From NCBI GenBank assembly GCA_023398855.1, contig JAEWRS010000220.1:1-5677 (forward strand): DNA of 5,677 bases. Direction: 5' to 3'. The notes beneath the pieces were generated by a model. The model saw only the letters and a list, made by a program, of their open reading frames with translations. It searched no databases and was not told the DNA's origin. Shown here piece after piece: positions 1 through 5,677 of this stretch; the stretch's first letter is position 1; every line of letters starts with the position of its first letter. The position numbers were made by a program, and so were the translations under genes. Origin of the DNA: Bacillota bacterium. GTDB lineage: Bacteria; Bacillota; Clostridia; Lachnospirales; Lachnospiraceae.

Positions 1-21
1 TGTTGCACAGCACCCTTCTAT

Positions 22-1293
22 TTAGCAGGGCGTCTGCAGTTTAAACGTCTGCACCATATTCTTAAGCGATTCCGCCAGCTTATACAGCTGGGCCGTTGCC
101 GCTGTACTTTCCTCAGACGCTGCCGAATTTGCCTGTACCACATCGGATACCTGGCTGATTTCATCGTTAATCCGCGCTATGCCAGAAGCTTGCTCTGACG
201 ATGAACCGGCGATTTTTTCTGCCAAACCGGCAACCTGTTCTATTCCCCCCACTATTTTACTGAAGGCATCAGCAGTGGTCTTTGCTATGGTCATTCCATG
301 CCCGGCTTTCTGTATGGAGCTTTCAATCATATATGCAGTTTCCTTTGCAGCTTTTGCCGAACGGGCCGCCAGACTCCGCACCTCATCCGCCACAACCGCA
401 AAACCCTTTCCGTACTGGCCTGCTCTTGCCGCCTCCACGGAAGCATTCAATGACAATAAATTTGTCTGGAAGGCAATGTCCTCAATGGCCTTTATTACAG
501 TTGAAATGTTTGCCGAAGAACGGTTGATTTCATCCATAGCCTGAAGCATCTCTTCCATATGCCGGTTGCCCTCAGCCGCTCCGTACCTGACATCATTGGC
601 ACTGGTTCTGGCCATAGCCGCATGATCTGCACTTAAGCTAATCTGGTTTTTCACCTCTGACAACGCCGCCGCCAATTCCTGAAGGGAACCTGCCTGTCTG
701 CTTGCTCCCTCCGACAGACGAATGCTTGCTTCCGAAATCTGACCTGCCCCGCTTAGAACCTGTCCTGATGTATCACATATTTGGGATAGAATGATATTGT
801 TTTTTTCTACAATACTTTTTAATGCAATGCCCAGGACATCCTTTTCAGAATTAATCTTCACCTGGACAGTCATATCTCCGCTGGCTATTGCTTCAGCTGC
901 CTGCGCCTGTCTTCTGGTATTTTCCACCATTTCTTTAAAGGATTTCATCAATTCACCTACTTCATCCTTTGTGAGAACCCGGACGTTAGCGCTGGCATCT
1001 CCCTCTGACAGCTGCCGCGCAATATTATTGAGGATTTTCAGAGGACGCACAATACTGTTGTTTAATGCCCTGCATATTATAAAGCTTGCTGCAACAGATG
1101 ATACAGTCAGCAGCAATACTGCGGCCGAAAATACCTCTGCAGTCCCTGGCGTGACATTGCCTGCAAAATACAGTCTGCTGATGGTAAAAAGACTTATTGA
1201 AGATATTAAAACTGTTATAATGTTTACGATTCCGAATCCTATGGCCAGCCTTTTGCTAAGAACAATTGAATTCTGTTTTTCCCGTTTTCCCAT
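22..1293 (-). CDS. Methyl-accepting chemotaxis protein with minimal extracellular loop
   Basis: This is a transmembrane chemoreceptor that would signal to CheA/CheW to control flagellar rotation. Counting 423 residues from ATG 1293: TM1 is about 16-38, a loop of only about 14 residues follows, and TM2 is about 53-76. A HAMP domain starts near 78 (the IVRPL motif at 81-85). A second HAMP-like segment lies at about 130-168 ([11 protein letters not shown]). The long coiled-coil signalling domain has the near-invariant hairpin tip at 272-301 ([21 protein letters not shown], then [12 protein letters not shown]). Methylation-type AASEES occurs at 391-396. There is no CheR-binding pentapeptide; the protein ends in TPC. 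The start was chosen because AAGGGG (1304-1309) lies 10 bases upstream and a sigma-D promoter ends at 1337. The longer frame from GTG 1353 would begin upstream of the expected transcript, and ATG 1329 has no ribosome site. The family is certain; the ligand is unknown. Confidence 0.95.
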   Translation of the reverse strand: MGKREKQNSIVLSKRLAIGFGIVNIITVLISSISLFTISRLYFAGNVTPGTAEVFSAAVLLLTVSSVAASFIICRALNNSIVRPLKILNNIARQLSEGDASANVRVLTKDEVGELMKSFKEMVENTRRQAQAAEAIASGDMTVQVKINSEKDVLGIALKSIVEKNNIILSQICDTSGQVLSGAGQISEASIRLSEGASRQAGSLQELAAALSEVKNQISLSADHAAMARTSANDVRYGAAEGNRHMEEMLQAMDEINRSSANISTVIKAIEDIAFQTNLLSLNASVEAARAGQYGKGFAVVADEVRSLAARSAKAAKETAYMIESSIQKAGHGMTIAKTTADAFSKIVGGIEQVAGLAEKIAGSSSEQASGIARINDEISQVSDVVQANSAASEESTAATAQLYKLAESLKNMVQTFKLQTPC

Positions 1294-1336
1294 TTGTACT
1301 GCACCCCTTATTTTTGTTTTTTTATTCATAGTGTGT

Positions 1337-1363
1337 ATATCGGCAGCTTTCACAATTATTTTA
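1337..1363 (-). promoter_or_regulatory. Sigma-D (sigma-28) flagellar-class promoter for the chemoreceptor
   Basis: Read on the minus strand, the sequence gives TAAA (1360-1363), exactly 15 bases, then GCCGATAT (1337-1344). This matches the Gram-positive SigD consensus TAAA-N15-GCCGATAT at every defined base. Transcription would begin near 1330, leaving a leader of about 37 bases before ATG 1293 that contains the AAGGGG ribosome site. SigD/FliA controls late flagellar and chemotaxis genes, so this site places the receptor in the motility regulon and supports the 1293 start. A 6-base inverted repeat (CTTCAT-TT-ATGAAG, about 1380-1393) lies just upstream; its role is unknown. Confidence 0.88.
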
Positions 1364-1639
1364 GTAAAATAGAGATTTTCTTCATTTATGAAGGAACAGC
1401 TGACGTAAAAATACTATGACACACTGGACGCGGAAGGGGCAGGGAGAAATTCAGGTTAACTATATTAACTGATTTTCCCGTTCTATCAGTGAGGAGGTAA
1501 TAACAAGATGCTGGAGAGATGAGGTTTGGTTGTCGGAAGATTCAATATGACGGTTAGTCATAAGAGCCGTTCTTTCGTCTGTCTGTATCATTGCTGTCAA
1601 CCGGATACTTACAGTCCGCTTTACTGCCAGCTCATTATC
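1364..1639. other. Non-coding gap between dehydrogenase and chemoreceptor
   Basis: I find no credible gene here. On the plus strand, a good ribosome site (GAGGAGGT, about 1491-1498) stands before ATG 1508, but that frame stops after four codons (MLER). A 12-codon frame from ATG 1519 and a 33-codon frame from ATG 1547 match nothing I recognise. These could be remnants of a decayed gene or chance. No terminator with a clear U-tract is visible downstream of the dehydrogenase at 1640. The only strong structure is the inverted repeat at 1442-1479, listed separately. Confidence 0.55.
1442..1479. repeat. Long imperfect inverted repeat (about 15-bp stem, 5-base loop)
   Basis: The left arm 1442-1459 and right arm 1465-1479 pair around the loop CTATA. 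Removing three single-base bulges in the left arm (A1445, T1450, G1455) leaves 15 pairs, including one G.T. The inner part is TTAA-CTATA-TTAA and the outer end is GGG/CCC. Neither strand has a T-run right after the stem, so it is not a standard Rho-independent terminator. It could end or protect the upstream dehydrogenase mRNA, act as a protein-binding site, or be a leftover of a small repeat element. The pairing is seen directly; the function is unknown. Confidence 0.6.
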
Positions 1640-2698
1640 TCATACTCTTTGAGTATTTAAATCCTTATAATACACATCCTCAAACGGCAAATTAACCCTC
1701 CGTTTCTCCAGAGAAGACAAATAGATCCCTTTCACCATCTCCAGGGTCTTCCTCCCCTCCAATCCGCCTACAGCCACTGGCTTATCATACAGAATGGATT
1801 CATAAAAGTCCCTGATCTGAAGGTGATGGCTGCTCCCCCAGTAATCCGGGCCAACATTGGTTGTTTCATATGTATTCCGGATTTCCGTATAGCATCCATC
1901 CGCTTCATAAAATCCCATATCCTGCATCAGACCGCAGCGTCCCTTTTCCCCCTGGAATTCTATCGTAATAGGTGCATCAAAGGCATAAGAATTGCAGGCA
2001 TAAAGACTATAAATGCAGCCGTCCCTAAACCCTATGGCTGCTTCAGCAGTATCCTCCACATTCACCATTTCATGGCAGTGGTTGTGCACACTTCCTTCAA
2101 TCCAGTCAATATCGCTGCCCAGCATATAACGCACCCGGTCCATGCTGTGAATGGCCTGGTCAATGAGGACTCCGCCGCCCTCTTTATCCCAGGTCCCTTT
2201 CCAGCCGCTTCCCTCATAATAAGAGCCGGGACGATCCCAGGTAAGGTAAGACCTGGCAGATAAAATCTTCCCAAAATAACCATCAGCAATAAGCTGTTTT
2301 AGCTTTTCTACACTTTTCGTATATCTGGTTTGAAAAATAACTCCCAGCTTCTTCCCTGTCTGCCTCTCCGCCTCTATCATCCGGTCCGCATCCCCAAGAG
2401 AAATTGCGATGGGCTTTTCTGTGAGCACATGTACCCCTGCCTCCATGGCTTTTATTGCCATGACCGGGTGAAGATAATGAGGAAGACATAGATGAATCAC
2501 ATCAATGCGGTATTGCAGCGCTGTCTCAAGATCAGTACAATAATGACAGTTGAATTTTTCTCCAAAGGCCTTTGCCTTGTCTTTGTCAATGTCAATGGCA
2601 CACACTAATTCCACATAATCCGATAGTCTGCGAAAGGAGTCCTCATAACAGGCAGAAATCCTTCCGCATCCCATAATTGCAGCTCTTAACTTTTCCAC
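1640..2698 (-). CDS. Gfo/Idh/MocA-family NAD(P)-dependent oxidoreductase
   Basis: This is a probable cytoplasmic sugar or polyol dehydrogenase of 352 residues, the usual family length. The N-terminal Rossmann fold shows GCGRIS at 10-15 and an acidic residue after strand 2 (AID, D36), which favours NAD over NADP. Catalytic-lysine motif EKP is at 94-96 (K95). The C-terminal alpha/beta domain has GGGVLIDQAIHSMD at 174-187, containing the conserved D180 and catalytic-type H184. A W-x-GTW-x-x-EGGG block (166-176) is typical of clostridial members thought to act on sugars. The start is GTG 2698, chosen because GGAGG (2706-2710) lies 7 bases upstream. The ROK regulator ends 48 bases before it on the same strand with no terminator between, so the two are probably co-transcribed. 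Substrates in this family (glucosides, inositols, UDP-sugars, N-acetylamino sugars) cannot be told from motifs alone. Confidence 0.9.
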   Translation of the reverse strand: MEKLRAAIMGCGRISACYEDSFRRLSDYVELVCAIDIDKDKAKAFGEKFNCHYCTDLETALQYRIDVIHLCLPHYLHPVMAIKAMEAGVHVLTEKPIAISLGDADRMIEAERQTGKKLGVIFQTRYTKSVEKLKQLIADGYFGKILSARSYLTWDRPGSYYEGSGWKGTWDKEGGGVLIDQAIHSMDRVRYMLGSDIDWIEGSVHNHCHEMVNVEDTAEAAIGFRDGCIYSLYACNSYAFDAPITIEFQGEKGRCGLMQDMGFYEADGCYTEIRNTYETTNVGPDYWGSSHHLQIRDFYESILYDKPVAVGGLEGRKTLEMVKGIYLSSLEKRRVNLPFEDVYYKDLNTQRV

Positions 2699-2746
2699 TG
2701 GTATACCTCCGTTTTATAAGAAAACACCATTGCCGGAAAACATCCT

Positions 2747-3943
2747 TCAGCCGATAAAAAAGCTCCCGGCCATATCCTGAGTAAAATTGTAATGGATATC
2801 AAAAAAATACTTCATTGCGCCATTATACAGGGCGCTGGAATCCAAAAGGCTGTACCTGACGCTGACAGAGCTTACCATGCGCCGGAACCCCATGGTCCGC
2901 AGGCACTCCTGAATCTCCTGGAGGAATAACGGTCCAAGATCTTTTCCCTTGCCTCCGATGATCACCAGTTTCGGATGGACCATACAGATTAAGTTGCACA
3001 ATGCCACTGAAAATTCATCTGCAATATCCCGTACCACCTTACAAGAGACCACATCTCCATATACGCTGGCCTGCCCAAGATTCCCATAAGTAACCGATGA
3101 CGACTTTCTGAAAGCCGGGCTTCCCCCTGCTTTGGATATACGGCCTTTTAAAGAAGCTTCCCCGATCATCAGTTCCAGACACCCCCTGTTTCCACAGGAG
3201 CAAAGCTCCCCATCCGGGTCAATGGAGTAATGACCAAACTGGGTATAGGAAGCACTGGCACGGCCCAGCATCTCATTACGTATAAAAAGCGTGGCACCGA
3301 TTCCCTTTCCAAAGTTGATAAAAGCAAAATCTTTTTCTGTTATCTGGGTGTAAACCTTTTCCGCGTAAGCAAAGCAGGCCGTATCATTTAACAGGGCTAC
3401 AGGAAAATCAGAGAACGCCTGCTGCATCTGGCCCACAAAGTCTTTTTCCGGAAGATTTAAAGTGGTGGCAAATATCTCACGCCTGTCAGGATCAATCATG
3501 GCTGGCACTACCACACAAATTCCCAGAAACTGCTCCTTACTGATCTGCCGCAGCACGGTCTGATGGATATATTCCCGGCACATTGGAATGTATTCATCAG
3601 GGGAGGGCACATCCATCTGCTCAAAAAAGAATGTAGCTCCGGTGATATCAACAAGGGCAGCGTTCAGCCTCTTTTCCTCCAGAAAAAAAACAGCCACATA
3701 GTACTGTTCCGCCCGAAGCAGCAGGCTGTTTGGTTTTCTTCCCACATTCGTACTTCCGCTGGCACCGGAATCGTATACAAATTTATGGGCAATCAATTCA
3801 TCTACCAGAGAGGAAACAGCCGTCTTGCTTAAACGGATATCCTTGGCCAGCTGGGCCCTTGAAATTCCAGGTTCCCGGTAGATTGCATTGTATATTTGCT
3901 TCATATTTGTATTTTTTATTAACTGCTGGTTTACAAGTTTCAT
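2747..3943 (-). CDS. ROK-family transcriptional regulator (NagC/XylR type)
   Basis: This is a sugar-responsive DNA-binding regulator of 398 residues. It has an N-terminal winged helix-turn-helix (about 14-60; helices in ISRAQLAKDI and SKTAVSSLVDEL), a GRKP linker at 68-71, then a ROK domain. Seen in the ROK domain: the catalytic-type aspartate in LLNDTA (D187), GKGIGA at 213-218, and a complete zinc site made of H238 with C248, C250 and C255 (CSCGNRGC). Two things mark it as a regulator rather than a kinase. The DxGGT phosphate motif expected near 85-95 is absent (FFLEEKRLN instead), and the sugar-binding ExGH is QFGH (Q235). Start ATG 3943 has only a weak AGGA site 4 bases away but gives the normal N-terminus (NQQLIKNTN). 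It stands divergent to a second dehydrogenase operon and is likely autoregulated through the intergenic palindrome. The inducer is unknown. Confidence 0.92.
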   Translation of the reverse strand: MKLVNQQLIKNTNMKQIYNAIYREPGISRAQLAKDIRLSKTAVSSLVDELIAHKFVYDSGASGSTNVGRKPNSLLLRAEQYYVAVFFLEEKRLNAALVDITGATFFFEQMDVPSPDEYIPMCREYIHQTVLRQISKEQFLGICVVVPAMIDPDRREIFATTLNLPEKDFVGQMQQAFSDFPVALLNDTACFAYAEKVYTQITEKDFAFINFGKGIGATLFIRNEMLGRASASYTQFGHYSIDPDGELCSCGNRGCLELMIGEASLKGRISKAGGSPAFRKSSSVTYGNLGQASVYGDVVSCKVVRDIADEFSVALCNLICMVHPKLVIIGGKGKDLGPLFLQEIQECLRTMGFRRMVSSVSVRYSLLDSSALYNGAMKYFFDIHYNFTQDMAGSFFIG

Positions 3944-4013
3944 TATATCCTGCCTGTCCTTTGCTTGTTATGATAGAATACTGATTCACCTTCCGCTCAT
4001 ATGTTTACTGCTC

Positions 4014-4076
4014 CTACGAAAAAAGAGACACATGAAACAACTTCTTTTGATCTGATGCAGACGTTGCTTTTATCAT
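4014..4076 (-). other. Possible 20-codon leader ORF upstream of the ROK gene
   Basis: On the minus strand, an exceptional ribosome-site match GGAGGTGA (4077-4084) directly abuts ATG 4076, which opens 20 codons ending in TAG (4014-4016). The stop overlaps a second site, TAGGAG, 10 bases before a four-codon frame (MSGR). The GGAGG-to-ATG gap of 3 bases is too short for efficient initiation, and the peptide resembles nothing I know. It may be chance, a decayed start, or a translated leader. It lies between the palindrome and the regulator, so it would be within any transcript starting at the palindrome. Confidence 0.2.
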
Positions 4077-4090
4077 TCACCTCCCCACGT

Positions 4091-4121
4091 ATTATTTAGT
4101 AAAGCGATATTATTAAATAAT
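4091..4121. promoter_or_regulatory. 31-base near-palindrome, candidate ROK operator
   Basis: The arms ATTATTTAGTAA (4091-4102) and TTATTAAATAAT (4110-4121) are reverse complements at 11 of 12 positions, separated by the 7-base centre AGCGATA. Long A/T-rich inverted repeats with a C/G-containing centre are the usual operator form for ROK repressors such as NagC, Mlc and XylR. The site lies about 150 bases upstream of the regulator start, where autoregulation would act. The spacing does not match the E. coli NagC/Mlc consensus. Assignment to this protein is inference; no clear minus-strand -35/-10 pair could be fixed next to it. Confidence 0.5.
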
Positions 4122-4140
4122 GTTATCACAAAAAATGTAC

Positions 4141-4380
4141 ATATGCAATAATCTCAAATAAAATACAATAATACAACTTATCATATTAAATATTCATATA
4201 AATCTTTTAATAATACCAATTTTTAGCACATTTTTTTGTATTAAAAGTAAATATAGAAGTAATCAATTGTAAATCCAAATAATTAATACACGGATTATAT
4301 ACAATGTACACAAAAATAGCATTATATATTTTTTATAAATATCATTTTTTACATGTTTTTAATATACTCTTTAAATAAAT
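4141..4380. other. Very A/T-rich core of the divergent intergenic region
   Basis: By direct count this stretch has 38 G or C in 240 bases (about 16%), far below the flanking genes. There is no ORF with a ribosome site. It contains only short A/T repeats, and its right end would serve as an upstream A/T element for the plus-strand promoter at 4382. A weaker alternative promoter, TTTACA (4348-4353), 17 bases, TTAAAT (4371-4376), also lies at this end. The whole is best read as regulatory or spacer DNA between divergent operons. Confidence 0.6.
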
Positions 4381-4381
4381 A

Positions 4382-4410
4382 TTGACATATACGACACATA
4401 ATGTTATTGT
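4382..4410 (+). promoter_or_regulatory. Sigma-A promoter for the rightward dehydrogenase/transporter operon
   Basis: A perfect -35 TTGACA (4382-4387) is followed by a 17-base spacer and the -10 TATTGT (4405-4410, four of six consensus bases). Transcription would start near 4417, giving a leader of about 120 bases before ATG 4537. The half-site TTAAATAA found in the candidate operator at 4113-4120 recurs at 4371-4378 just upstream of the -35. ATAATGTTAT (4117-4126) recurs at 4398-4407 over the -10. Such matches are not rare in DNA this A/T-rich, so shared repressor control is only suggested. Confidence 0.6.
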
Positions 4411-4432
4411 AAGACAAACAAACAAGGAAGTT

Positions 4433-4471
4433 ATGTTTATGCCAGAAGCCGAAATCATGCAGTTTATCTGA
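4433..4471 (+). other. Possible 12-codon leader peptide ORF
   Basis: Within the transcript leader, AAGGAA (4424-4429) precedes ATG 4433 by about 4 bases and in-frame ATG 4439 by about 10. The frame reads MFMPEAEIMQFI and stops at TGA 4469-4471, just before a terminator-like T-rich stretch. The peptide has no run of one amino acid typical of classical amino-acid attenuators. Its position is what makes it notable; it may still be chance. Confidence 0.25.
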
Positions 4472-4486
4472 AAGGCTTTTATTTTT
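4444..4486 (+). terminator. Weak terminator-like hairpin in the operon leader
   Basis: AGAAGCC (4444-4450) can pair with GGCTTTT (4474-4480), 7 pairs with one G.U and a 23-base loop. The T-rich tail TTTTATTTTT begins inside the 3' arm (4477-4486). The 5' arm lies inside the leader ORF, so a translating ribosome would block the hairpin. The large loop and short stem make it a poor intrinsic terminator; attenuation is speculative. Confidence 0.2.
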
Positions 4487-4536
4487 AGGCTCTATTAGTA
4501 AGATCACCGTACAAATTAAGAAAAGAGGATGATAAA

Positions 4537-5562
4537 ATGAATGTTGGACTGATCGGATGCGGCGGAATGGGTACAACTCACAACCTGTCGCTGAAAGCGC
4601 TGTCAACAATAATGGATGTGGAAGTGACGGCCCTGGCAGACTGCAGGCCGGAATTTCTGGAAAAGGCGGCAATCCAGTGGCCAGAAGCAAGATTGTACCA
4701 CACAGGCATGGAGCTATTAGAGGCCGAAGCCCTGGACAGCGTCCATATCTGCCTTCCCAGTTATCTTCATACAGAGCATGCGCTGGCAGCTATGGAGAAA
4801 GGAATCCATGTATTTGTGGAAAAGCCTGTATGCCTCACAGAAGAAGAGGCCAAAAGACTTCTGGAATCTAAAAAGAAAAACAATGTACAGGTAATGGTAG
4901 GACAGGTGGTACGATCCTTTGACGAATACCGGTACTTAAAAGAATGCTACGATACAGGCAGGTTCGGGGAGCTGAAATCTCTTACCATGCAAAGGGTCAG
5001 CGGAGATGCCGCCTGGGGATATGAAGACTGGTTCCACGAGGAGGGAAAAAGCGGTTCCGTAGTGTTAGACCTCCACGTTCATGATTTAGACTTTCTCCGG
5101 TATATGCTGGGAGAGCCGGATTCCTTTGATGTAAGGGCAACAGCATTTTCCAGCGGAATGATCAATCAAATATTTACGGCATACGAATTCGGCAAGATCT
5201 TTGCCATAACAGAGGGCATTTGGGATGTAAGCTCCGCACTTCCATTTGAAGCCAGCTTTCATGCATGCTTTGAGGAAGCCAGTCTGGTATTTAAAGGACG
5301 GGAGACACCTTCTCTGACCATCTATAGAAATGACGGCAAAATCCAGCATCCTGAATTTCACCGGGAATACGACGTGAATGACGATTCAGCCGGGATCAAC
5401 ATTTCCAATCTGGGGCCCTATTATACGGAAATCAAATATTTTATTCAATGCATTCAGGAGGGTAAGCCTGTAGAGATCGCGCCTCTTGAGGAAGGCATAG
5501 AGTCAGTACGCCAGGCACTGAGGGAATGGAAACAGGCAAAGGAATACATCAATAAAAGGTAA
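4537..5562 (+). CDS. Gfo/Idh/MocA-family NAD(P)-dependent oxidoreductase (second, divergent)
   Basis: This is a probable sugar dehydrogenase of 341 residues, full length for the family. The Rossmann motif GCGGMG is at 7-12, with acidic D35 after strand 2 (LAD) suggesting NAD. The catalytic-lysine motif is EKP at 95-97 (K96). The second-domain block SGSVVLDLHVHDLDFLRYML (172-191) carries D178, H182 and D185; the usual double glycine before it is SGS here. It clearly differs from the dehydrogenase at 1640-2698, which has GGGVLIDQAIHSMD and a W-GTW block, so the two are unlikely to be recent duplicates and probably do different steps. Start ATG 4537 has AGAGGA (4524-4529) 7 bases upstream. It is the first gene of a rightward operon: 33 bases after its TAA comes a lipoprotein gene with its own ribosome site and no terminator between. 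The substrate is unknown. Confidence 0.9.
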   Translation: MNVGLIGCGGMGTTHNLSLKALSTIMDVEVTALADCRPEFLEKAAIQWPEARLYHTGMELLEAEALDSVHICLPSYLHTEHALAAMEKGIHVFVEKPVCLTEEEAKRLLESKKKNNVQVMVGQVVRSFDEYRYLKECYDTGRFGELKSLTMQRVSGDAAWGYEDWFHEEGKSGSVVLDLHVHDLDFLRYMLGEPDSFDVRATAFSSGMINQIFTAYEFGKIFAITEGIWDVSSALPFEASFHACFEEASLVFKGRETPSLTIYRNDGKIQHPEFHREYDVNDDSAGINISNLGPYYTEIKYFIQCIQEGKPVEIAPLEEGIESVRQALREWKQAKEYINKR

Positions 5563-5595
5563 CCATTAAAGTTTTTATAAGTAGGAGGAAATATT

Positions 5596-5677
5596 ATGAT
5601 GAAAAGAGCATTGGCAATCCTGATGGCAACCGCACTGGCAGTCCCTGGCCTTACGGCATGCAGCACAAGTGTATCAA
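5596..5677 (+). CDS. Lipoprotein start (partial), probable ABC-transporter solute-binding protein
   Basis: Only the first 27 codons are in the window; the gene runs off the right edge. They encode a bacterial lipoprotein signal peptide: a basic start (MMKR), a hydrophobic stretch (about 5-18), and the lipobox LTAC with the lipidated cysteine at residue 22, followed by Ser/Thr. The ribosome site AGGAGGA (5583-5589) lies 6 bases before ATG 5596; ATG 5599 is an equally possible start at 9 bases. A lipoprotein directly behind a sugar-type dehydrogenase in a Gram-positive operon is most often the extracellular solute-binding protein of a carbohydrate ABC importer. That role is inferred from context only, since no binding-domain residues are visible. 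Confidence 0.8.
   Translation, partial: MMKRALAILMATALAVPGLTACSTSVS

Noticed and set aside
1294..1353. 20-residue N-terminal extension of the chemoreceptor from GTG 1353
   Set aside because: GTG 1353 lies inside the sigma-D promoter spacer, upstream of the expected transcript start, and has no ribosome site; ATG 1293 has one.
791..1372. 193-codon open frame on the plus strand
   Set aside because: It lies wholly antisense to the chemoreceptor and its promoter, has no ribosome site or recognisable domain, and reflects codon bias of the real gene.
1508..1522. ATG after a strong GAGGAGGT site on the plus strand
   Set aside because: The frame stops after four codons and no other frame nearby continues it with a recognisable product.
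3798..3989. 63-codon minus-strand frame overlapping the ROK start
   Set aside because: It runs in a different frame through the conserved helix-turn-helix coding region and looks like nothing known.
4055..4075. Possible CcpA cre site around TGCAGACGTTGCTT
   Set aside because: It has several mismatches to the cre consensus, including conserved flanking positions; only the central ACGTT resembles it.
4141..4380. A/T-rich stretch as an acquired or mobile segment
   Set aside because: No transposase, terminal repeats or target duplication are visible; low-GC divergent promoters are normal in clostridia.
4349..4690. 113-codon minus-strand frame over the start of the second dehydrogenase
   Set aside because: It is antisense to a clear Rossmann-fold coding start and runs into A/T-rich regulatory DNA; no domain or ribosome site supports it.

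Overview
The window looks like a carbohydrate-utilisation locus from a flagellated, low-to-moderate-GC Gram-positive bacterium, most likely a clostridium of the Lachnospiraceae type. This is inferred from strong AGGAGG-type ribosome sites, a Gram-positive sigma-D (sigma-28) flagellar promoter, a lipobox signal peptide, and a ROK regulator next to Gfo/Idh/MocA oxidoreductases. I cannot name the species.

Layout. At 22-1293 (minus) is a methyl-accepting chemotaxis protein with almost no extracellular domain. It has its own near-consensus sigma-D promoter at 1337-1363. A non-coding gap follows (about 1364-1639), holding a long imperfect inverted repeat at 1442-1479. At 1640-2698 and 2747-3943 (both minus) lie a Gfo/Idh/MocA dehydrogenase and a ROK-family repressor, probably one transcript read regulator first. 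A 593-base divergent intergenic region (3944-4536) follows. Its core (4141-4380) is only about 16% G+C by my count, and it carries a 31-base near-palindrome, a sigma-A-type promoter toward the right, and short leader ORFs on both sides. At 4537-5562 (plus) is a second, different Gfo/Idh/MocA dehydrogenase. Then, 33 bases on, comes the start of a lipoprotein (5596 to the window end), probably the solute-binding protein of an ABC sugar importer.

Working model (inference). The ROK protein senses a sugar or derivative and controls both its own operon and the divergent operon from the shared intergenic region. The imported substrate would be oxidised and reduced by the two dehydrogenases, as in 3-keto-sugar or inositol pathways. 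The chemotaxis receptor is in the flagellar regulon and need not belong to the sugar system. No CRISPR array, transposase, phage gene, tRNA or rRNA is visible. I see no clearly novel defence or mobile system. The least explained parts are the intergenic structures and the actual substrate.
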